A DNA stretch of 64,000 bases, taken from positions 1 through 64,000 of the forward strand of contig JANQRS010000017.1 of assembly GCA_028284445.1 (NCBI GenBank). The letters are read 5' to 3'. Numbering within the stretch: the stretch's first letter is position 1; each line of letters begins with the position of its first letter. The notes beneath the pieces were generated by a model. It did not search any database. It was not told the origin of the DNA and saw only the letters and a program-made list of their open reading frames with translations. Below, piece by piece: positions 42,871 through 52,243 of the stretch. Source of the stretch: Calditrichia bacterium (GTDB lineage Bacteria; Calditrichota; Calditrichia; RBG-13-44-9; J075). The position numbers and the translations under genes are program-made.

Positions 42871-43650
42871 ATGTTTGAGCTAATTGACCACATACGTGAG
42901 CTGATGCCAATTTACACTCTGGTGTTCTGCCGGCTCAGTGCTCTGCTGATTAGTATGCCAATTTTTGGTTCAGCGACCATCTCTGCGAAAGTGCGAGTGA
43001 TGATGGCAGTTGCGCTAACGATGATAATTGCGCCGACACTGGCAACAGAGCAGGTCATTGTATTTGAATCGACGTCGGCGCTTGTCATAGCGATTACCCT
43101 GGAAATCTTAGTCGGGCTGTTAATGGGATTTGGGGTACAAGTGATCTTTGAGAGTTTTAGCATTGCGGGATCATTTATCGGGATGCAAATGGGTATGGGA
43201 ATTATGCAAATTCTCGATCCCAATAACCAGGAGCAGCAGCCGATTATCAGCCAGTTCTGGGTGATGTTAATGATTGTCGTTTTTATCATCACCAATAGTC
43301 ATCACTTGTTGGTAGAAACACTTTACCGGAACTTTCACGTGATCTTGCCGGGAACTGCTGTTTTTGAACCGGCCCTGGGCAGGGCCATTATTTCCTGGGG
43401 ATCGTTGATGTTCGAACTGGCGATTCAATTTGCTGCTCCGGCATTGATCTTTCTGATCCTGGTTGATTTCGCGCTTGCGTTTATGGCCCGGGTGATGCCG
43501 CAGATGAATATCTTTTTTATCAGCCTGCCCTTAAAGATCGGCGTTGGGATCGTCATGCTCATCATCTCGCTGAATATCGTCCAGATGATGTTTGCATACA
43601 TCATTCAGCAAATAGAATCGGTGATTGAAGTGATGCTTCGAACCATTTAG
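42871..43650 (+). CDS. fliR: Flagellar export gate protein FliR
   Basis: 259-aa polytopic protein with about six helices. FCRLSALLISMPIFGSATISAKVRVMMAVALT at the start, LEILVGLLMGFGVQVIFESFSIAGSFIGMQMGMGI in the middle and VMPQMNIFFISLPLKIGVGI near the end are FliR family features. It completes the FliP-FliQ-FliR core and is followed by flhB. Confidence 0.95.
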   Translation: MFELIDHIRELMPIYTLVFCRLSALLISMPIFGSATISAKVRVMMAVALTMIIAPTLATEQVIVFESTSALVIAITLEILVGLLMGFGVQVIFESFSIAGSFIGMQMGMGIMQILDPNNQEQQPIISQFWVMLMIVVFIITNSHHLLVETLYRNFHVILPGTAVFEPALGRAIISWGSLMFELAIQFAAPALIFLILVDFALAFMARVMPQMNIFFISLPLKIGVGIVMLIISLNIVQMMFAYIIQQIESVIEVMLRTI

Positions 43651-43675
43651 AAGTCTACTAACAAAGAAGTAACGG

Positions 43676-44767
43676 ATGAGTTCACAAGACAACCGTACCG
43701 AAAAAGCCACGCCAAAACGGCGCCAGGAGGCCGTTGAAAAAGGCGATATCGCCAAGAGTACCGAATTGAACAGTGCTGCGGTTCTGGTGGCAGCATTGAT
43801 GTCATTTGCCTTTTGGGGCTCGTCGTTGATGGATCGGCAGCTGGCGTTTATGCGCCACATCTTCCGGCAGTCATCAAGTATAGAAGTTTCCGCCGAAGCG
43901 CTGCCCGGGTTGATGAGAACCAGTGGAGAAGTGGTTATTCTGATTCTGGCGCCCCTGCTTCTGGCGGTTTTGGTGGCCGGGGTGGGCACAAGTTTGCTGC
44001 AAACCGGGTTTGTTCTGGCGCCGAAAGCAATGGAGCCCAAATTAAATAAAATCAGCCCATTAAGCGGCGTCAAGCGACTCTTCTCCCTGCGGTCGCTTGT
44101 TGAATCGGTAAAGGGGTTTTTGAAGATAGGCATTGTTGCGATCATTGCCTGGAGTGTGCTTGATAATTATCGCGATAGCTATCCGCAACTGGCACATGAG
44201 ACAACGACCGGTATTATCCAGTTTGTTTTTTCGGTCATCTTTGAGCTGAGCTGGAAAGTTGCCATCGCAATTGTGGTGATAGCGGTCCTGGACTATATGT
44301 ATCAACGCTGGGAATATGAACGAAAGCTGAAGATGACCAAGCAGGAAGTGAAAGATGAGAGCAAGCAGACGGAGGGCGATCCCAAAGTGAAGGGGCGAGT
44401 GTTGTCGCGTCAGCGGGAAATGGCTCGTATGAGAATGATGGACAACGTCAGGGATGCAACAGCTGTTATCGCCAACCCGATTCATATCGCTGTAGCGCTC
44501 AAATATGATCCCTTAAGCAGCCTGGATGCCCCGATTGTTGTGGCAAAAGGGAAGCGCAAAATTGCTGAAAAAATAAAAGAAATAGCCAGAGAGCATAGAA
44601 TTCCCATAATCGAAAACAGGCCATTGGCCCGAAGCCTGTTCGAAAGTAGTGAAATCGGATTGGAAATACCGGTTCAGCACTATCAGGCTGTTGCAGAAAT
44701 CCTTTCCTGGATTTATCAATCCGGGGCCAATGAAGAACCTCGTAACTGGAAGATGAATGATGGATAA
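43676..44767 (+). CDS. flhB: Flagellar export switch protein FlhB, NPIH variant
   Basis: 363-aa export gate component that switches substrate class. N-terminal DNRTEKATPKRRQEAVEKGDIAKS, four membrane helices and a C-terminal cytoplasmic domain are typical. The autocleavage site, NPTH in nearly all family members, reads NPIH (AACCCGATTCAT, near 44477), within VIANPIHIAVALKYDP. Asn and Pro, which carry the Asn-cyclisation chemistry, are kept. The C-terminal REHRIPIIENRPLARSLFE and EIPVQHYQAVAEIL segments are intact. Its last bases overlap flhA. Confidence 0.95.
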   Translation: MSSQDNRTEKATPKRRQEAVEKGDIAKSTELNSAAVLVAALMSFAFWGSSLMDRQLAFMRHIFRQSSSIEVSAEALPGLMRTSGEVVILILAPLLLAVLVAGVGTSLLQTGFVLAPKAMEPKLNKISPLSGVKRLFSLRSLVESVKGFLKIGIVAIIAWSVLDNYRDSYPQLAHETTTGIIQFVFSVIFELSWKVAIAIVVIAVLDYMYQRWEYERKLKMTKQEVKDESKQTEGDPKVKGRVLSRQREMARMRMMDNVRDATAVIANPIHIAVALKYDPLSSLDAPIVVAKGKRKIAEKIKEIAREHRIPIIENRPLARSLFESSEIGLEIPVQHYQAVAEILSWIYQSGANEEPRNWKMNDG

Positions 44768-46835
44768 CATCGTTAGCAAATATCAAATGCCCGGCACAAT
44801 ATGGGATAGTAACTCCCTGCTTGCCGGCGGCATCATATTGATTCTCGCGGTAATGATATTGCCGATGCCGGCATTTGTTATGGACATGCTGATGGTCATG
44901 AATATTACCGGCGCATTGGTGGTCATGTTTGTGACCTTGTATGTGCTGCGGCCCATCGATTTCAGCGTATTTCCCGGATTGTTATTGATGCTGACATTGT
45001 TCAGGCTCTCTCTCAATATTGCTTCTACACGTCTGATTCTTGGTGAAGGGTATTCCGGGGAAATTATTGAGGCATTTGGTTCCATCGTTGTCAGCGGCAA
45101 TTACGTGGTTGGCGCCGTGGTCTTCCTGATTTTGGTAATTATTAACTTTACAGTTATCACCAAAGGTGCCACCAGAATTGCAGAAGTGTCCGCTCGTTTT
45201 ACCCTGGATGCCATGCCCGGTAAGCAGATGTCAATTGACGCCGACCTGAACGCCGGTTTGATTGATGATCACGAGGCCCAGCGCCGTCGCAACATGATTA
45301 CCCAGGAAGCTGACTTCTATGGAGCAATGGACGGCGCCAGCAAGTTTGTGCGTGGTGATGCTATTGCCGGGCTGCTGATTACCTTTGTCAACCTGGTTGG
45401 GGGCTTGTTGATTGGCGTCCTGCAAAAAGGATTGCCTTTTGGAGAAGCCGCCTCAATATATACGCTCCTGACAATTGGCGATGGCCTGGTGGCGCAGATT
45501 CCGGCGATTATCATTTCAACCGCAGCGGGTATTGTTATTAGCCGCGCCTCTTCAATCTCGAATCTCGGTACCGACATCAATCTGCAGATTACCAAAGAGC
45601 CACGCGCGATCCTGGTAACGGCGGCAGTATTGGGCTTCCTTTCATTGCTGCCCGGCCTGCCATTTCTCCCGTTTTTCTCTATGGCAGTTCTGATTGGCGT
45701 TGTTGGTCAACAGATTATGAAGACCAATAAGGAAGAAGCGATGGAGGCGGAGGAAGCGCTGCCCCCTGCTGAGGAAGAACCACCGGAACGTATTGAAGAA
45801 TTCCTGCATCCGGACGCCTTCGAAATTGAGATCGGGTACGGATTGATTCCGATGGTCGATTCCGATCAGGGCGGTAGTCTTTTAAACCGAATCTCTATTC
45901 TGCGCAAAAGCTTCGCCATCGACATGGGTATTGTTATTCCGCCTATTCGCATTCGCGATAATGTGCAGCTGAAGTCGAATGAGTATATCTTCCGGATTTA
46001 TGGTGTCGAAATAGCCGGAGGGCAGGTGATGGTTGATCATTTTATGGTGGTCAATCCCGATAGTTCGCTGAAACTCAAGGGCGTCGAAATGAAGGAGCCG
46101 ACTTTCGGTTTGCCGGCTATTTGGGTGAATCGTATTGAGAAGGAAAAGGCGGAAGCTGCCGGCAATACCGTTGTTGAAGGCCCGGCCGTGATAGCGACAC
46201 ACCTGTCTGAGACTTTGCGCAATCATTGTTTCAAACTGCTCGATAGACAAGAAGTGCAGCGAATGTTAAATCACCTGAAAGAGACGCATTCTGCGCTGGT
46301 CGAAGAGTTGATTCCGAACCTGGTTTCTTTGGGAATTATTCAAAAAGTACTAAAGAATTTGCTCCGCGAAAAAATACCGGTTCGCAATTTGGTCGTCATT
46401 CTGGAAACCATCGCTGATTATGCTGTTCATTCGAAAGATCCGGAGATATTGACCGAATATGTAAGAAGCTCACTGTCCGAAGCAATTACGGATATTTACC
46501 GTCAACATGACGGCAGCATTCTGGTAATGACCCTGGAACCGCAGCTGGAAGATCATTTTGTGCAAGCTGTGAAGAGTGGCCAGGGCGCTGCCCAAAATCT
46601 GGGCTTTTTGCCGAACCAGGTCAATAGGATTTTTGAGAACATTGGAGAAATCATAGAAAATGCGACGGTAGCCGGCGGTAACCCGATTCTTCTGGTTTCG
46701 CCCCAGTTCAGACGTCATCTCAAGAGTTTCATTGAGCCGATTTTTCCGGCAATTTCCGTTGTTTCTTTTTCCGATTTAAGGATGGACGCAGACATTAAAT
46801 CAGTTGGAACCGTAGGGTATCCTCATGCAAATTAG
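44757..46835 (+). CDS. flhA: Flagellar export gate protein FlhA
   Basis: 692-aa export gate protein with about eight N-terminal helices and a large cytoplasmic C-terminal domain. The FHIPEP-type region LLMLTLFRLSLNIASTRLIL and the conserved loop FTLDAMPGKQMSIDADLNAGLIDDHEAQRRR are intact. The C-terminal domain begins near residue 345 and includes RNLVVILETIADYA. A second ATG follows directly at 44760. It overlaps the flhB stop and the flhF start. Confidence 0.97.
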   Translation: MMDNIVSKYQMPGTIWDSNSLLAGGIILILAVMILPMPAFVMDMLMVMNITGALVVMFVTLYVLRPIDFSVFPGLLLMLTLFRLSLNIASTRLILGEGYSGEIIEAFGSIVVSGNYVVGAVVFLILVIINFTVITKGATRIAEVSARFTLDAMPGKQMSIDADLNAGLIDDHEAQRRRNMITQEADFYGAMDGASKFVRGDAIAGLLITFVNLVGGLLIGVLQKGLPFGEAASIYTLLTIGDGLVAQIPAIIISTAAGIVISRASSISNLGTDINLQITKEPRAILVTAAVLGFLSLLPGLPFLPFFSMAVLIGVVGQQIMKTNKEEAMEAEEALPPAEEEPPERIEEFLHPDAFEIEIGYGLIPMVDSDQGGSLLNRISILRKSFAIDMGIVIPPIRIRDNVQLKSNEYIFRIYGVEIAGGQVMVDHFMVVNPDSSLKLKGVEMKEPTFGLPAIWVNRIEKEKAEAAGNTVVEGPAVIATHLSETLRNHCFKLLDRQEVQRMLNHLKETHSALVEELIPNLVSLGIIQKVLKNLLREKIPVRNLVVILETIADYAVHSKDPEILTEYVRSSLSEAITDIYRQHDGSILVMTLEPQLEDHFVQAVKSGQGAAQNLGFLPNQVNRIFENIGEIIENATVAGGNPILLVSPQFRRHLKSFIEPIFPAISVVSFSDLRMDADIKSVGTVGYPHAN

Positions 46836-48171
46836 ACAATATCACGGTGATACGCTCGCGGAGGCGTTGCAAAAGGCCAAGCGCGAATGGGGAGACGAAG
46901 TCATCTTGCTGGAATCGCAGCAGATGTCCGGGGAGGCGACCGGCTTTCTGGTAACGATCGGTGTCGACGATCAAACGATACGCATGAAGCCCTGGCGTCC
47001 GCCAAATGTCTCGAAAAAACGGACAAAACCCAAGGAGCCTGCGCAAAAGAAAGGCGCTTTCGGCCAGACCCTTGAGAACGCCTTTACCAGGCAGAATATT
47101 CGCTCACTTGATAACCGAATTGCAGATGAACTTGCGACACTCCGCAATGAAATCAAGAACCTGAATCAGCGAACAGCTGCCCTTGTTGAAAATTCCGATG
47201 TATCAAAAGCGGATGAAGGTAAGGCGAAGCGGAAAATTGAAACAGTACTCAACAAGGTTATTGGGAACCTTTCTAATCGGCATCGGAAAGAGAAGCAAAT
47301 ACTCGATGAAATTGCAACGCTGCGCGAACAAGTAAATCTGCTGGGTCAAAAAGCGCCGGCACAGGAGAGCAAGGTGCTGCAGGATGCTTTTGTTCGCACC
47401 TTTTCCCTGCTCGTAGACAGCGGATTTCACAAGGATTTTGCAAAAAGGTTGATTAAGCTTGCACAAATGCGCATTGATCGCGCCTCTGAAATCATGGATG
47501 TGGACGTTCAGACGGAGATCAAAAAGGAGCTATCCAGCCAGTTTCATCCCTTCAAATTTCAACCTAAAACCGTTGCCGGTAAGCAACAAATGGTATTGTT
47601 GCTTGGCCCGACCGGGAGTGGGAAGTCGAGCAGTGCCTTAAGGCTGGCCTCTGATCGCAAGTTCTATGGGCGTTATAAGACCGGCGTTATTTCGATTACA
47701 AAATATGGTTTGAGTGAAGAACTTCGGGCATGGACGGCATTGACCGGCCACAGCGTTGTCGAAGCCCGTGACATACAGGAACTGCAAGCTGCAATTAGTA
47801 AATTTAAAGATAAGGATGTCATAATATTTGATGCACCGGGTCAAAGTCCCTTTGCGCCGAATCATCTCAAGGATTTAGAAGGGTATCTGCGCGTTATTGA
47901 GCCCACGGAGATTCTCCTGGTTCTCAGCGTTACCGCAGACCTTCGCGATATGTATCTGGCTTGCGGGTTGTACTTATTGCTTAACCCGACCGGACTTCTA
48001 TTTACGAAGTTTGATGAAACCACCCAGCCGGGAAAGGTCTTCAGCATATTAGATGAGATAAATCTGCCATTGGTAAGTTTCACAGAAACTGACAAGATAT
48101 TTTTTGATGCATTTGCACCTGACATCGATTATCTGTTCCGTAAAATTTTTGATATGAATGAGGGTGGCTGA
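46825..48171 (+). CDS. flhF: Flagellar SRP-like GTPase FlhF
   Basis: 448-aa member of the SRP GTPase family that positions flagella. MQIRQYHGDTLAEALQKAKREWGDEVILL is the N-terminal B domain start. A basic, coiled-coil middle (about 85-190) leads to the NG domain with G1 GPTGSGKS at 261-268, the wall motif DAPGQSP in place of the usual DTAGRSP, and G4 TKFDET. Change of DTAG to DAPG is a mild departure. It overlaps flhA by 11 bp and is followed by flhG, the usual pair controlling number and site. Confidence 0.93.
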   Translation: MQIRQYHGDTLAEALQKAKREWGDEVILLESQQMSGEATGFLVTIGVDDQTIRMKPWRPPNVSKKRTKPKEPAQKKGAFGQTLENAFTRQNIRSLDNRIADELATLRNEIKNLNQRTAALVENSDVSKADEGKAKRKIETVLNKVIGNLSNRHRKEKQILDEIATLREQVNLLGQKAPAQESKVLQDAFVRTFSLLVDSGFHKDFAKRLIKLAQMRIDRASEIMDVDVQTEIKKELSSQFHPFKFQPKTVAGKQQMVLLLGPTGSGKSSSALRLASDRKFYGRYKTGVISITKYGLSEELRAWTALTGHSVVEARDIQELQAAISKFKDKDVIIFDAPGQSPFAPNHLKDLEGYLRVIEPTEILLVLSVTADLRDMYLACGLYLLLNPTGLLFTKFDETTQPGKVFSILDEINLPLVSFTETDKIFFDAFAPDIDYLFRKIFDMNEGG

Positions 48172-49052
48172 TGCTCACTGAATTGCGTCTCAACAATAAG
48201 TCTGAGACTGCGAAAAACAATACAGGGACCGGACCGCAGATTGTTGCCGTTACCAGCGGCAAAGGCGGGGTTGGTAAATCTGTTTTTAGTGTAAACCTGG
48301 CATTGGCACTTCAGCAAATGCGGCGCAAGGTGCTGCTGATTGATGCTGATATCTATCTGGGCAGCGTGGGTGTCATGACTGGTGTCAATGCCGAGTTCAC
48401 CATTGCAGATGTGGTTCGAAACGGCATGGATATTGGTAAGGTGATTATGCCGATATCGCCCGGCGTAGATCTCCTGCCTGCTTGTGGTGGCGCGCTGAAG
48501 GACCTTTTCAGCATGCAAGACGTATTCTTGCAGCGGATGGCAGATGCCTTCGCTAAATACGAAGCAAAATATGATTTGATTATCATAGACACCGGCGCGG
48601 GAATTACCGCGGACGTTGTATCGTTCGTTCTTGCAGCAGAACGCACTGCCGTTATTATGACGCCTGATCCGGCTTCCATTACAGATGCGTACTCCATGAT
48701 AAAAGTGATCCGGCAGCATAATGCCGATATGCCACTCTATTTGGTGTGCAATATGGTAGACTCCGAAGAAGTCGGCGAGATGCTATACCACAAAATGAAC
48801 ATGATGGTTCACAAATTCCTCAACAGTCAGCTGGAATTTGGCGGTGTCCTGCCGCTTGACGGCCGGGTTCAGGAATCTGTCAAACGACAGGTCCCCTGTA
48901 TTCGTCAGCATCCGAATTCCGCCTGGAGTCAGGCGTTGAAAAGCATCGGGGACAAAATCGCCGAGACATCGCAGGACTTCCCCAGGGAAACCGAACTGAT
49001 GTTCAACCGATTTCTGCGGAATCGCTCCATTAAAGTTGGGAGAAAAAAGTGA
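48171..49052 (+). CDS. flhG: MinD-like flagellar number regulator FlhG
   Basis: 293-aa ParA/MinD-type ATPase. The deviant Walker A SGKGGVGKS is at 29-37, LLIDADIYLGSVGVM gives the switch I region and LIIDTGAGITADV the Walker B. An N-terminal segment of about 20 residues precedes the fold, where FlhG carries its FlhF-activating peptide; a clear DQAxxLR motif is not seen. It shares its first base with the last base of the flhF stop. Confidence 0.93.
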   Translation: MLTELRLNNKSETAKNNTGTGPQIVAVTSGKGGVGKSVFSVNLALALQQMRRKVLLIDADIYLGSVGVMTGVNAEFTIADVVRNGMDIGKVIMPISPGVDLLPACGGALKDLFSMQDVFLQRMADAFAKYEAKYDLIIIDTGAGITADVVSFVLAAERTAVIMTPDPASITDAYSMIKVIRQHNADMPLYLVCNMVDSEEVGEMLYHKMNMMVHKFLNSQLEFGGVLPLDGRVQESVKRQVPCIRQHPNSAWSQALKSIGDKIAETSQDFPRETELMFNRFLRNRSIKVGRKK

Positions 49053-49285
49053 GTCGTATTGTCTACCTTACGGGATTGCTTTTGTCCAGCATTACGATGG
49101 TTTATTCGATTGTATCGGGAAATGCCATTGAGACAGTCGTTGAAAGAAGCCTGGTGACCTTTCTCGGGGTGATGGCTTTGTTCATTGTATTTAATACCAT
49201 TTTGAAATGGGGACTTCATCTGAAACTGCTTGATATGTCACCGCCAGTGAAGGCTAGTGAGAAGGATGCGTCGCGCAGTGAATGA
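49049..49285 (+). CDS. Small two-helix membrane protein
   Basis: 78-aa protein from a GTG overlapping the flhG stop. Two hydrophobic helices are visible (about 5-24 and 34-54), followed by a polar, Lys/Glu/Ser-rich tail. No family is recognised. Its 3' end overlaps the fliA reading frame. Small membrane proteins of unknown role are found between flhG and fliA in other flagellar operons, so it is likely real. Confidence 0.6.
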   Translation: MSRIVYLTGLLLSSITMVYSIVSGNAIETVVERSLVTFLGVMALFIVFNTILKWGLHLKLLDMSPPVKASEKDASRSE

Positions 49286-50048
49286 TCTAAGAATTGATAA
49301 GTTAAAGGAAAACGCCGAGTTGCTGGTTCAGGAATACGTTCTGAATCGAGATCCCCTGTTGCGTGAAAAAATTGTTAAGGAATATTCTCCCCTGGTTCAT
49401 CATCTCGCCAATCGTGTTTATCTGCCTGCATCAGCTATCCTGGAGCGCAAGGACCTCTTTCAATGTGGAATGATGGGGTTGTTGGCGGCACTCGACCGTT
49501 TCGAGGCCGGATATGAGGCCTCCTTCCGCACCTTTGCTTACCGGCGAATTCGCGGAGAGATTTTTGATGCAATTCGACGCCAGGGACTGGTTGGGCGGAG
49601 CCGCTGGAAAAAAGTCCAGCAGTTGGAGAAAAGCGTACAAAAACTGACCAACCTCAACGGCCGGGAACCGGCACCGGCGGAAGTCTGTGCCGAAATGAAA
49701 ATTGATGAAGATGAATATTGGACGCTCCTGCACACCCAGCATCTGAACTATATGATGCCGAATCAGTATGGTTCGCAAACGCCGGCAAATTATGCGTCTT
49801 ATGACCTGGACTCGATCAAGGACGATCGTCAATCACCTGAAGAAATCCTGACCCGGGATGACCTCAAGAAATGCCTGAAGGCCAGTATAAACGAACTGGC
49901 GGAGCGCCAAAAGCTGGTTTTGGCACTTTACTATGTTGAAGACTTAACCCTGGCGCAAATTGGCGAAGTGCTCGATCTTAGCGAGGCACGGGTCTCCCAG
50001 ATTTTGAATTCAACATTGATGGAACTGAGAAACCTGCTGGATCAGTGA
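49266..50048 (+). CDS. fliA: Flagellar sigma factor FliA (sigma-28)
   Basis: 260-aa sigma factor. Start is uncertain among GTG 49257, ATG 49266 and GTG 49278; the ATG is used. Region 2 has VHHLANRVYLPASAILERKDLFQCGMMGLLAALDRFE and the -10-binding FRTFAYRRIRGEIFDAIRRQG. Region 3 follows with KKVQQLEKSVQKL. Region 4 holds the helix-turn-helix LTLAQIGEVLDLSEARVSQIL that reads the -35 box. It directs filament-class genes and is opposed by the FlgM-like protein encoded at 19552. Confidence 0.96.
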   Translation: MRRAVNDLRIDKLKENAELLVQEYVLNRDPLLREKIVKEYSPLVHHLANRVYLPASAILERKDLFQCGMMGLLAALDRFEAGYEASFRTFAYRRIRGEIFDAIRRQGLVGRSRWKKVQQLEKSVQKLTNLNGREPAPAEVCAEMKIDEDEYWTLLHTQHLNYMMPNQYGSQTPANYASYDLDSIKDDRQSPEEILTRDDLKKCLKASINELAERQKLVLALYYVEDLTLAQIGEVLDLSEARVSQILNSTLMELRNLLDQ

Positions 50049-50057
50049 GGTAAAATC

Positions 50058-51272
50058 ATGTCCTTTAAAGTCGAGAAAACGGAAGACACCTACTCATTTG
50101 ATGCGGAAACGCTTGCAGCCGCTCTTAATTGTATACCGCTACCCATAATTTTATTCACCGAGGATGGTACTATCGAGTATGGCAACTTGGCCAGCTTGAC
50201 CTATCTTGAACTGGAATATCATGATCTGACCGGCAGGTCTGTTAGGGAGCTTTTTGGGAACCAATTCCTCATTCCAACCTTTGATGAAGCGGAGAGGCAA
50301 AAATCTGCGGTACCGGCAGGTGCACCTGTGGAAGCCGAAATTCAATTTGGACAGCTGCGTGAAGAAGTACGCTTGTCTTTCGGCCGCATCTTAAAACATT
50401 CGAATGGCCTTCCGCACATTTTGACCGTTATCTGGAATAATCTCCAGTATAGCCAGCAAGAGCGCCCGCAACTGGATTACCTGGTGTCCATACAGGAGCG
50501 CATGAAATCCCTGGGAAATATGGCAATGAATCTGGTCCATCAGTTGTCCCAGCCGGTTGCAGCTATTCGTCTGGATCTCGACTTGACCATGAGACGGCTG
50601 TCCAAGGGAAAAATGGATCGGGAACCGCTGCAGGAGTCCTTGCTTAATATCAGCGAACTGGTTGGACGCGTCACCGAAATTATCAACGAAACGCGTTATT
50701 TTGCCCGGCATGCAACGGATGATGCCATTCAGCCGGTTGATGCTCTTGCCGTTTTGCACCATTTCACAGATCTCCGCGCTCTGGCGACCGAAAGCCTGGC
50801 TTATACAATTCGCTTACAGTCACCCGAAGAGGCGCCAAATGTGTGCGCCAATGAATTTGAGTTTGAACAGGTGCTGCAAAACATCATTGCTTATTACGAA
50901 AACCGCCTGATTAAGGATTTTCGACAAGAGGGAAACACTCGAGTTGACGAAAATTTCCTGGACATCAGCGTGTCCATGGAAAGCGATGCCTGGATCTGCC
51001 TGCAGATTCGTCCCTCATTTGAAACCGATGGCTACACCGATCTTCGCTTGAATATGAACCCGGCTGAGCGCTATGATCAGGAACTTGGCAATATTCTCAA
51101 TCTTGCCACTGTTCGCGCACTGGTGATGAATTGGGGTGGCGACCTGGAGCTCTCCGGCGATGTTTACATTTTTCCCGATATTGATATTCGCTTGCCGATT
51201 TACCACGAGCGGGAAAGCCTGCAGTTGCAAGGGTTGATTTCCCTGGTCCACAGGAAACGGGCGGTTAAATGA
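50058..51272 (+). CDS. PAS histidine-kinase-like protein with degenerate ATPase part
   Basis: 404-aa cytoplasmic protein. A PAS domain lies at about 15-130 (NCIPLPIILFTEDGTIEYGNLA). A dimerisation/phosphotransfer helix pair follows with the H-box LGNMAMNLVHQLSQPVAAI (His161). The C-terminal catalytic fold is recognisable only in outline: an N-box-like FEQVLQNIIAYYENRL and the final ATVRALVMNWGGDLEL. The DxGxG and GxGLG nucleotide loops are missing. It could be a pseudokinase or an inhibitor or scaffold for the NtrC-like regulator encoded at 22571, in the manner of a FlgS homologue. It overlaps the GAF gene by ATGA. Confidence 0.75.
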   Translation: MSFKVEKTEDTYSFDAETLAAALNCIPLPIILFTEDGTIEYGNLASLTYLELEYHDLTGRSVRELFGNQFLIPTFDEAERQKSAVPAGAPVEAEIQFGQLREEVRLSFGRILKHSNGLPHILTVIWNNLQYSQQERPQLDYLVSIQERMKSLGNMAMNLVHQLSQPVAAIRLDLDLTMRRLSKGKMDREPLQESLLNISELVGRVTEIINETRYFARHATDDAIQPVDALAVLHHFTDLRALATESLAYTIRLQSPEEAPNVCANEFEFEQVLQNIIAYYENRLIKDFRQEGNTRVDENFLDISVSMESDAWICLQIRPSFETDGYTDLRLNMNPAERYDQELGNILNLATVRALVMNWGGDLELSGDVYIFPDIDIRLPIYHERESLQLQGLISLVHRKRAVK

Positions 51273-52003
51273 GGACGGACTTATTGACGCCGCCGGAACT
51301 CAGTGCCTGGACGTCCCTTATTGCCAAAACTGAAGGCGATGAGGCTGTGTTCGAGCATATGTTGAATTTGCTGGCTACTCGCGTTCCGTTCCAGGGGGCC
51401 ACCTATTATATGACATCCTCATCCGATGACACGCCGTTTGTCAACTATTTCCAGCGTGGTGAAGAGACCGTGGAGCTATTCCGCTCGTCTTCGCTTTCGG
51501 ACTCCGATTATATTGTCAGATGGATGCTCCATAAGAAGGAACCGATTGTGTTGTCGGGGCTGAAAGATTATGCTGATCGTCAACCGGTGTTTCGTTCCTT
51601 GCTATTTCTACCGATTTGTCTCGAGGATCAAATTCAGGGTGTCCTTGCCCTGGGTGACTATGCCGCTGAAACCTATGCTAAACAGGATAAAGAATTCTAT
51701 CAGTTGTTGGCGCTTCAGTTGTCGCTGGGGCTGCAATTCCATACAAAATTCACCGCCAAGTCTCCTGTGACAGGAACCCCTGCGGATTTGACCAATGCTG
51801 TAATGCCAACAGAAGAAAAGATCACTAATTTTGAAGAGTCTTTCGTTAGAGAAATCCAGCCATTTGTTGACGAGATTTTGAATTATTGTCGCTTGCTGCC
51901 CTTGATGATTGAGACCCGCAATCGGCGAAAGCTGAAGCAGGGAGCCAACAAGATCCAAACTGCCGCTGTCGAAATTGATCGTTTGATCAACTCAAACCTC
52001 TAG
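51269..52003 (+). CDS. GAF-domain protein
   Basis: 244-aa soluble protein. Residues of about 15-165 form a GAF-like sensor domain (AVFEHMLNLLATRVPFQGATYYM, later FRSLLFLPICLEDQIQGVLALGDYA). The rest is a helical C-terminus with a possible coiled coil near 180-240. No output domain is present. It is co-translated with the kinase-like protein, so the pair may form one sensory complex. Last gene of the large flagellar operon. Confidence 0.7.
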   Translation: MRTDLLTPPELSAWTSLIAKTEGDEAVFEHMLNLLATRVPFQGATYYMTSSSDDTPFVNYFQRGEETVELFRSSSLSDSDYIVRWMLHKKEPIVLSGLKDYADRQPVFRSLLFLPICLEDQIQGVLALGDYAAETYAKQDKEFYQLLALQLSLGLQFHTKFTAKSPVTGTPADLTNAVMPTEEKITNFEESFVREIQPFVDEILNYCRLLPLMIETRNRRKLKQGANKIQTAAVEIDRLINSNL

Positions 52004-52019
52004 TCTGCCAGGGAAGTTT

Positions 52020-52042
52020 TTTCCGGTGACCCGGAAATTTTT
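52020..52042 (+). terminator. Intrinsic terminator of the large flagellar operon
   Basis: TTTCCGG and CCGGAAA arms with a TGAC loop, followed by TTTTT. It lies 17 bp after the GAF gene stop. Confidence 0.85.
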
Positions 52043-52186
52043 ACTGATACCTGAGTGCCTTTTTGCTGCAACCTGCCAATCATTACTCGTGTGCATCATG
52101 AAAGGTGTTTTGCTAAGTTACATTTTTGTGTGGTTTATGAGTGCTTTTTGCGTAGTCGTGTGATAAGGAATCCAATCTCCTGAATC

Positions 52187-52201
52187 TGGCACCGGTCTTG
52201 C
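52187..52201 (+). promoter_or_regulatory. Consensus sigma-54 promoter of flgF operon
   Basis: TGGCAC, a 5-nt spacer (CGGTC) and TTGC form a perfect -24/-12 element 42 bp before the flgF ATG. About 140 bp of AT-rich sequence between the terminator and this element could hold activator sites. Confidence 0.85.
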
Positions 52202-52243
52202 CTAAGGAAGACATAATGACGGACCAAAGTTTAGGACAATGAT

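Noticed and set aside
48129..48719. 196-codon minus-strand frame
   Set aside because: Antisense to flhG, whose Walker A motif lies in the same stretch on the plus strand.
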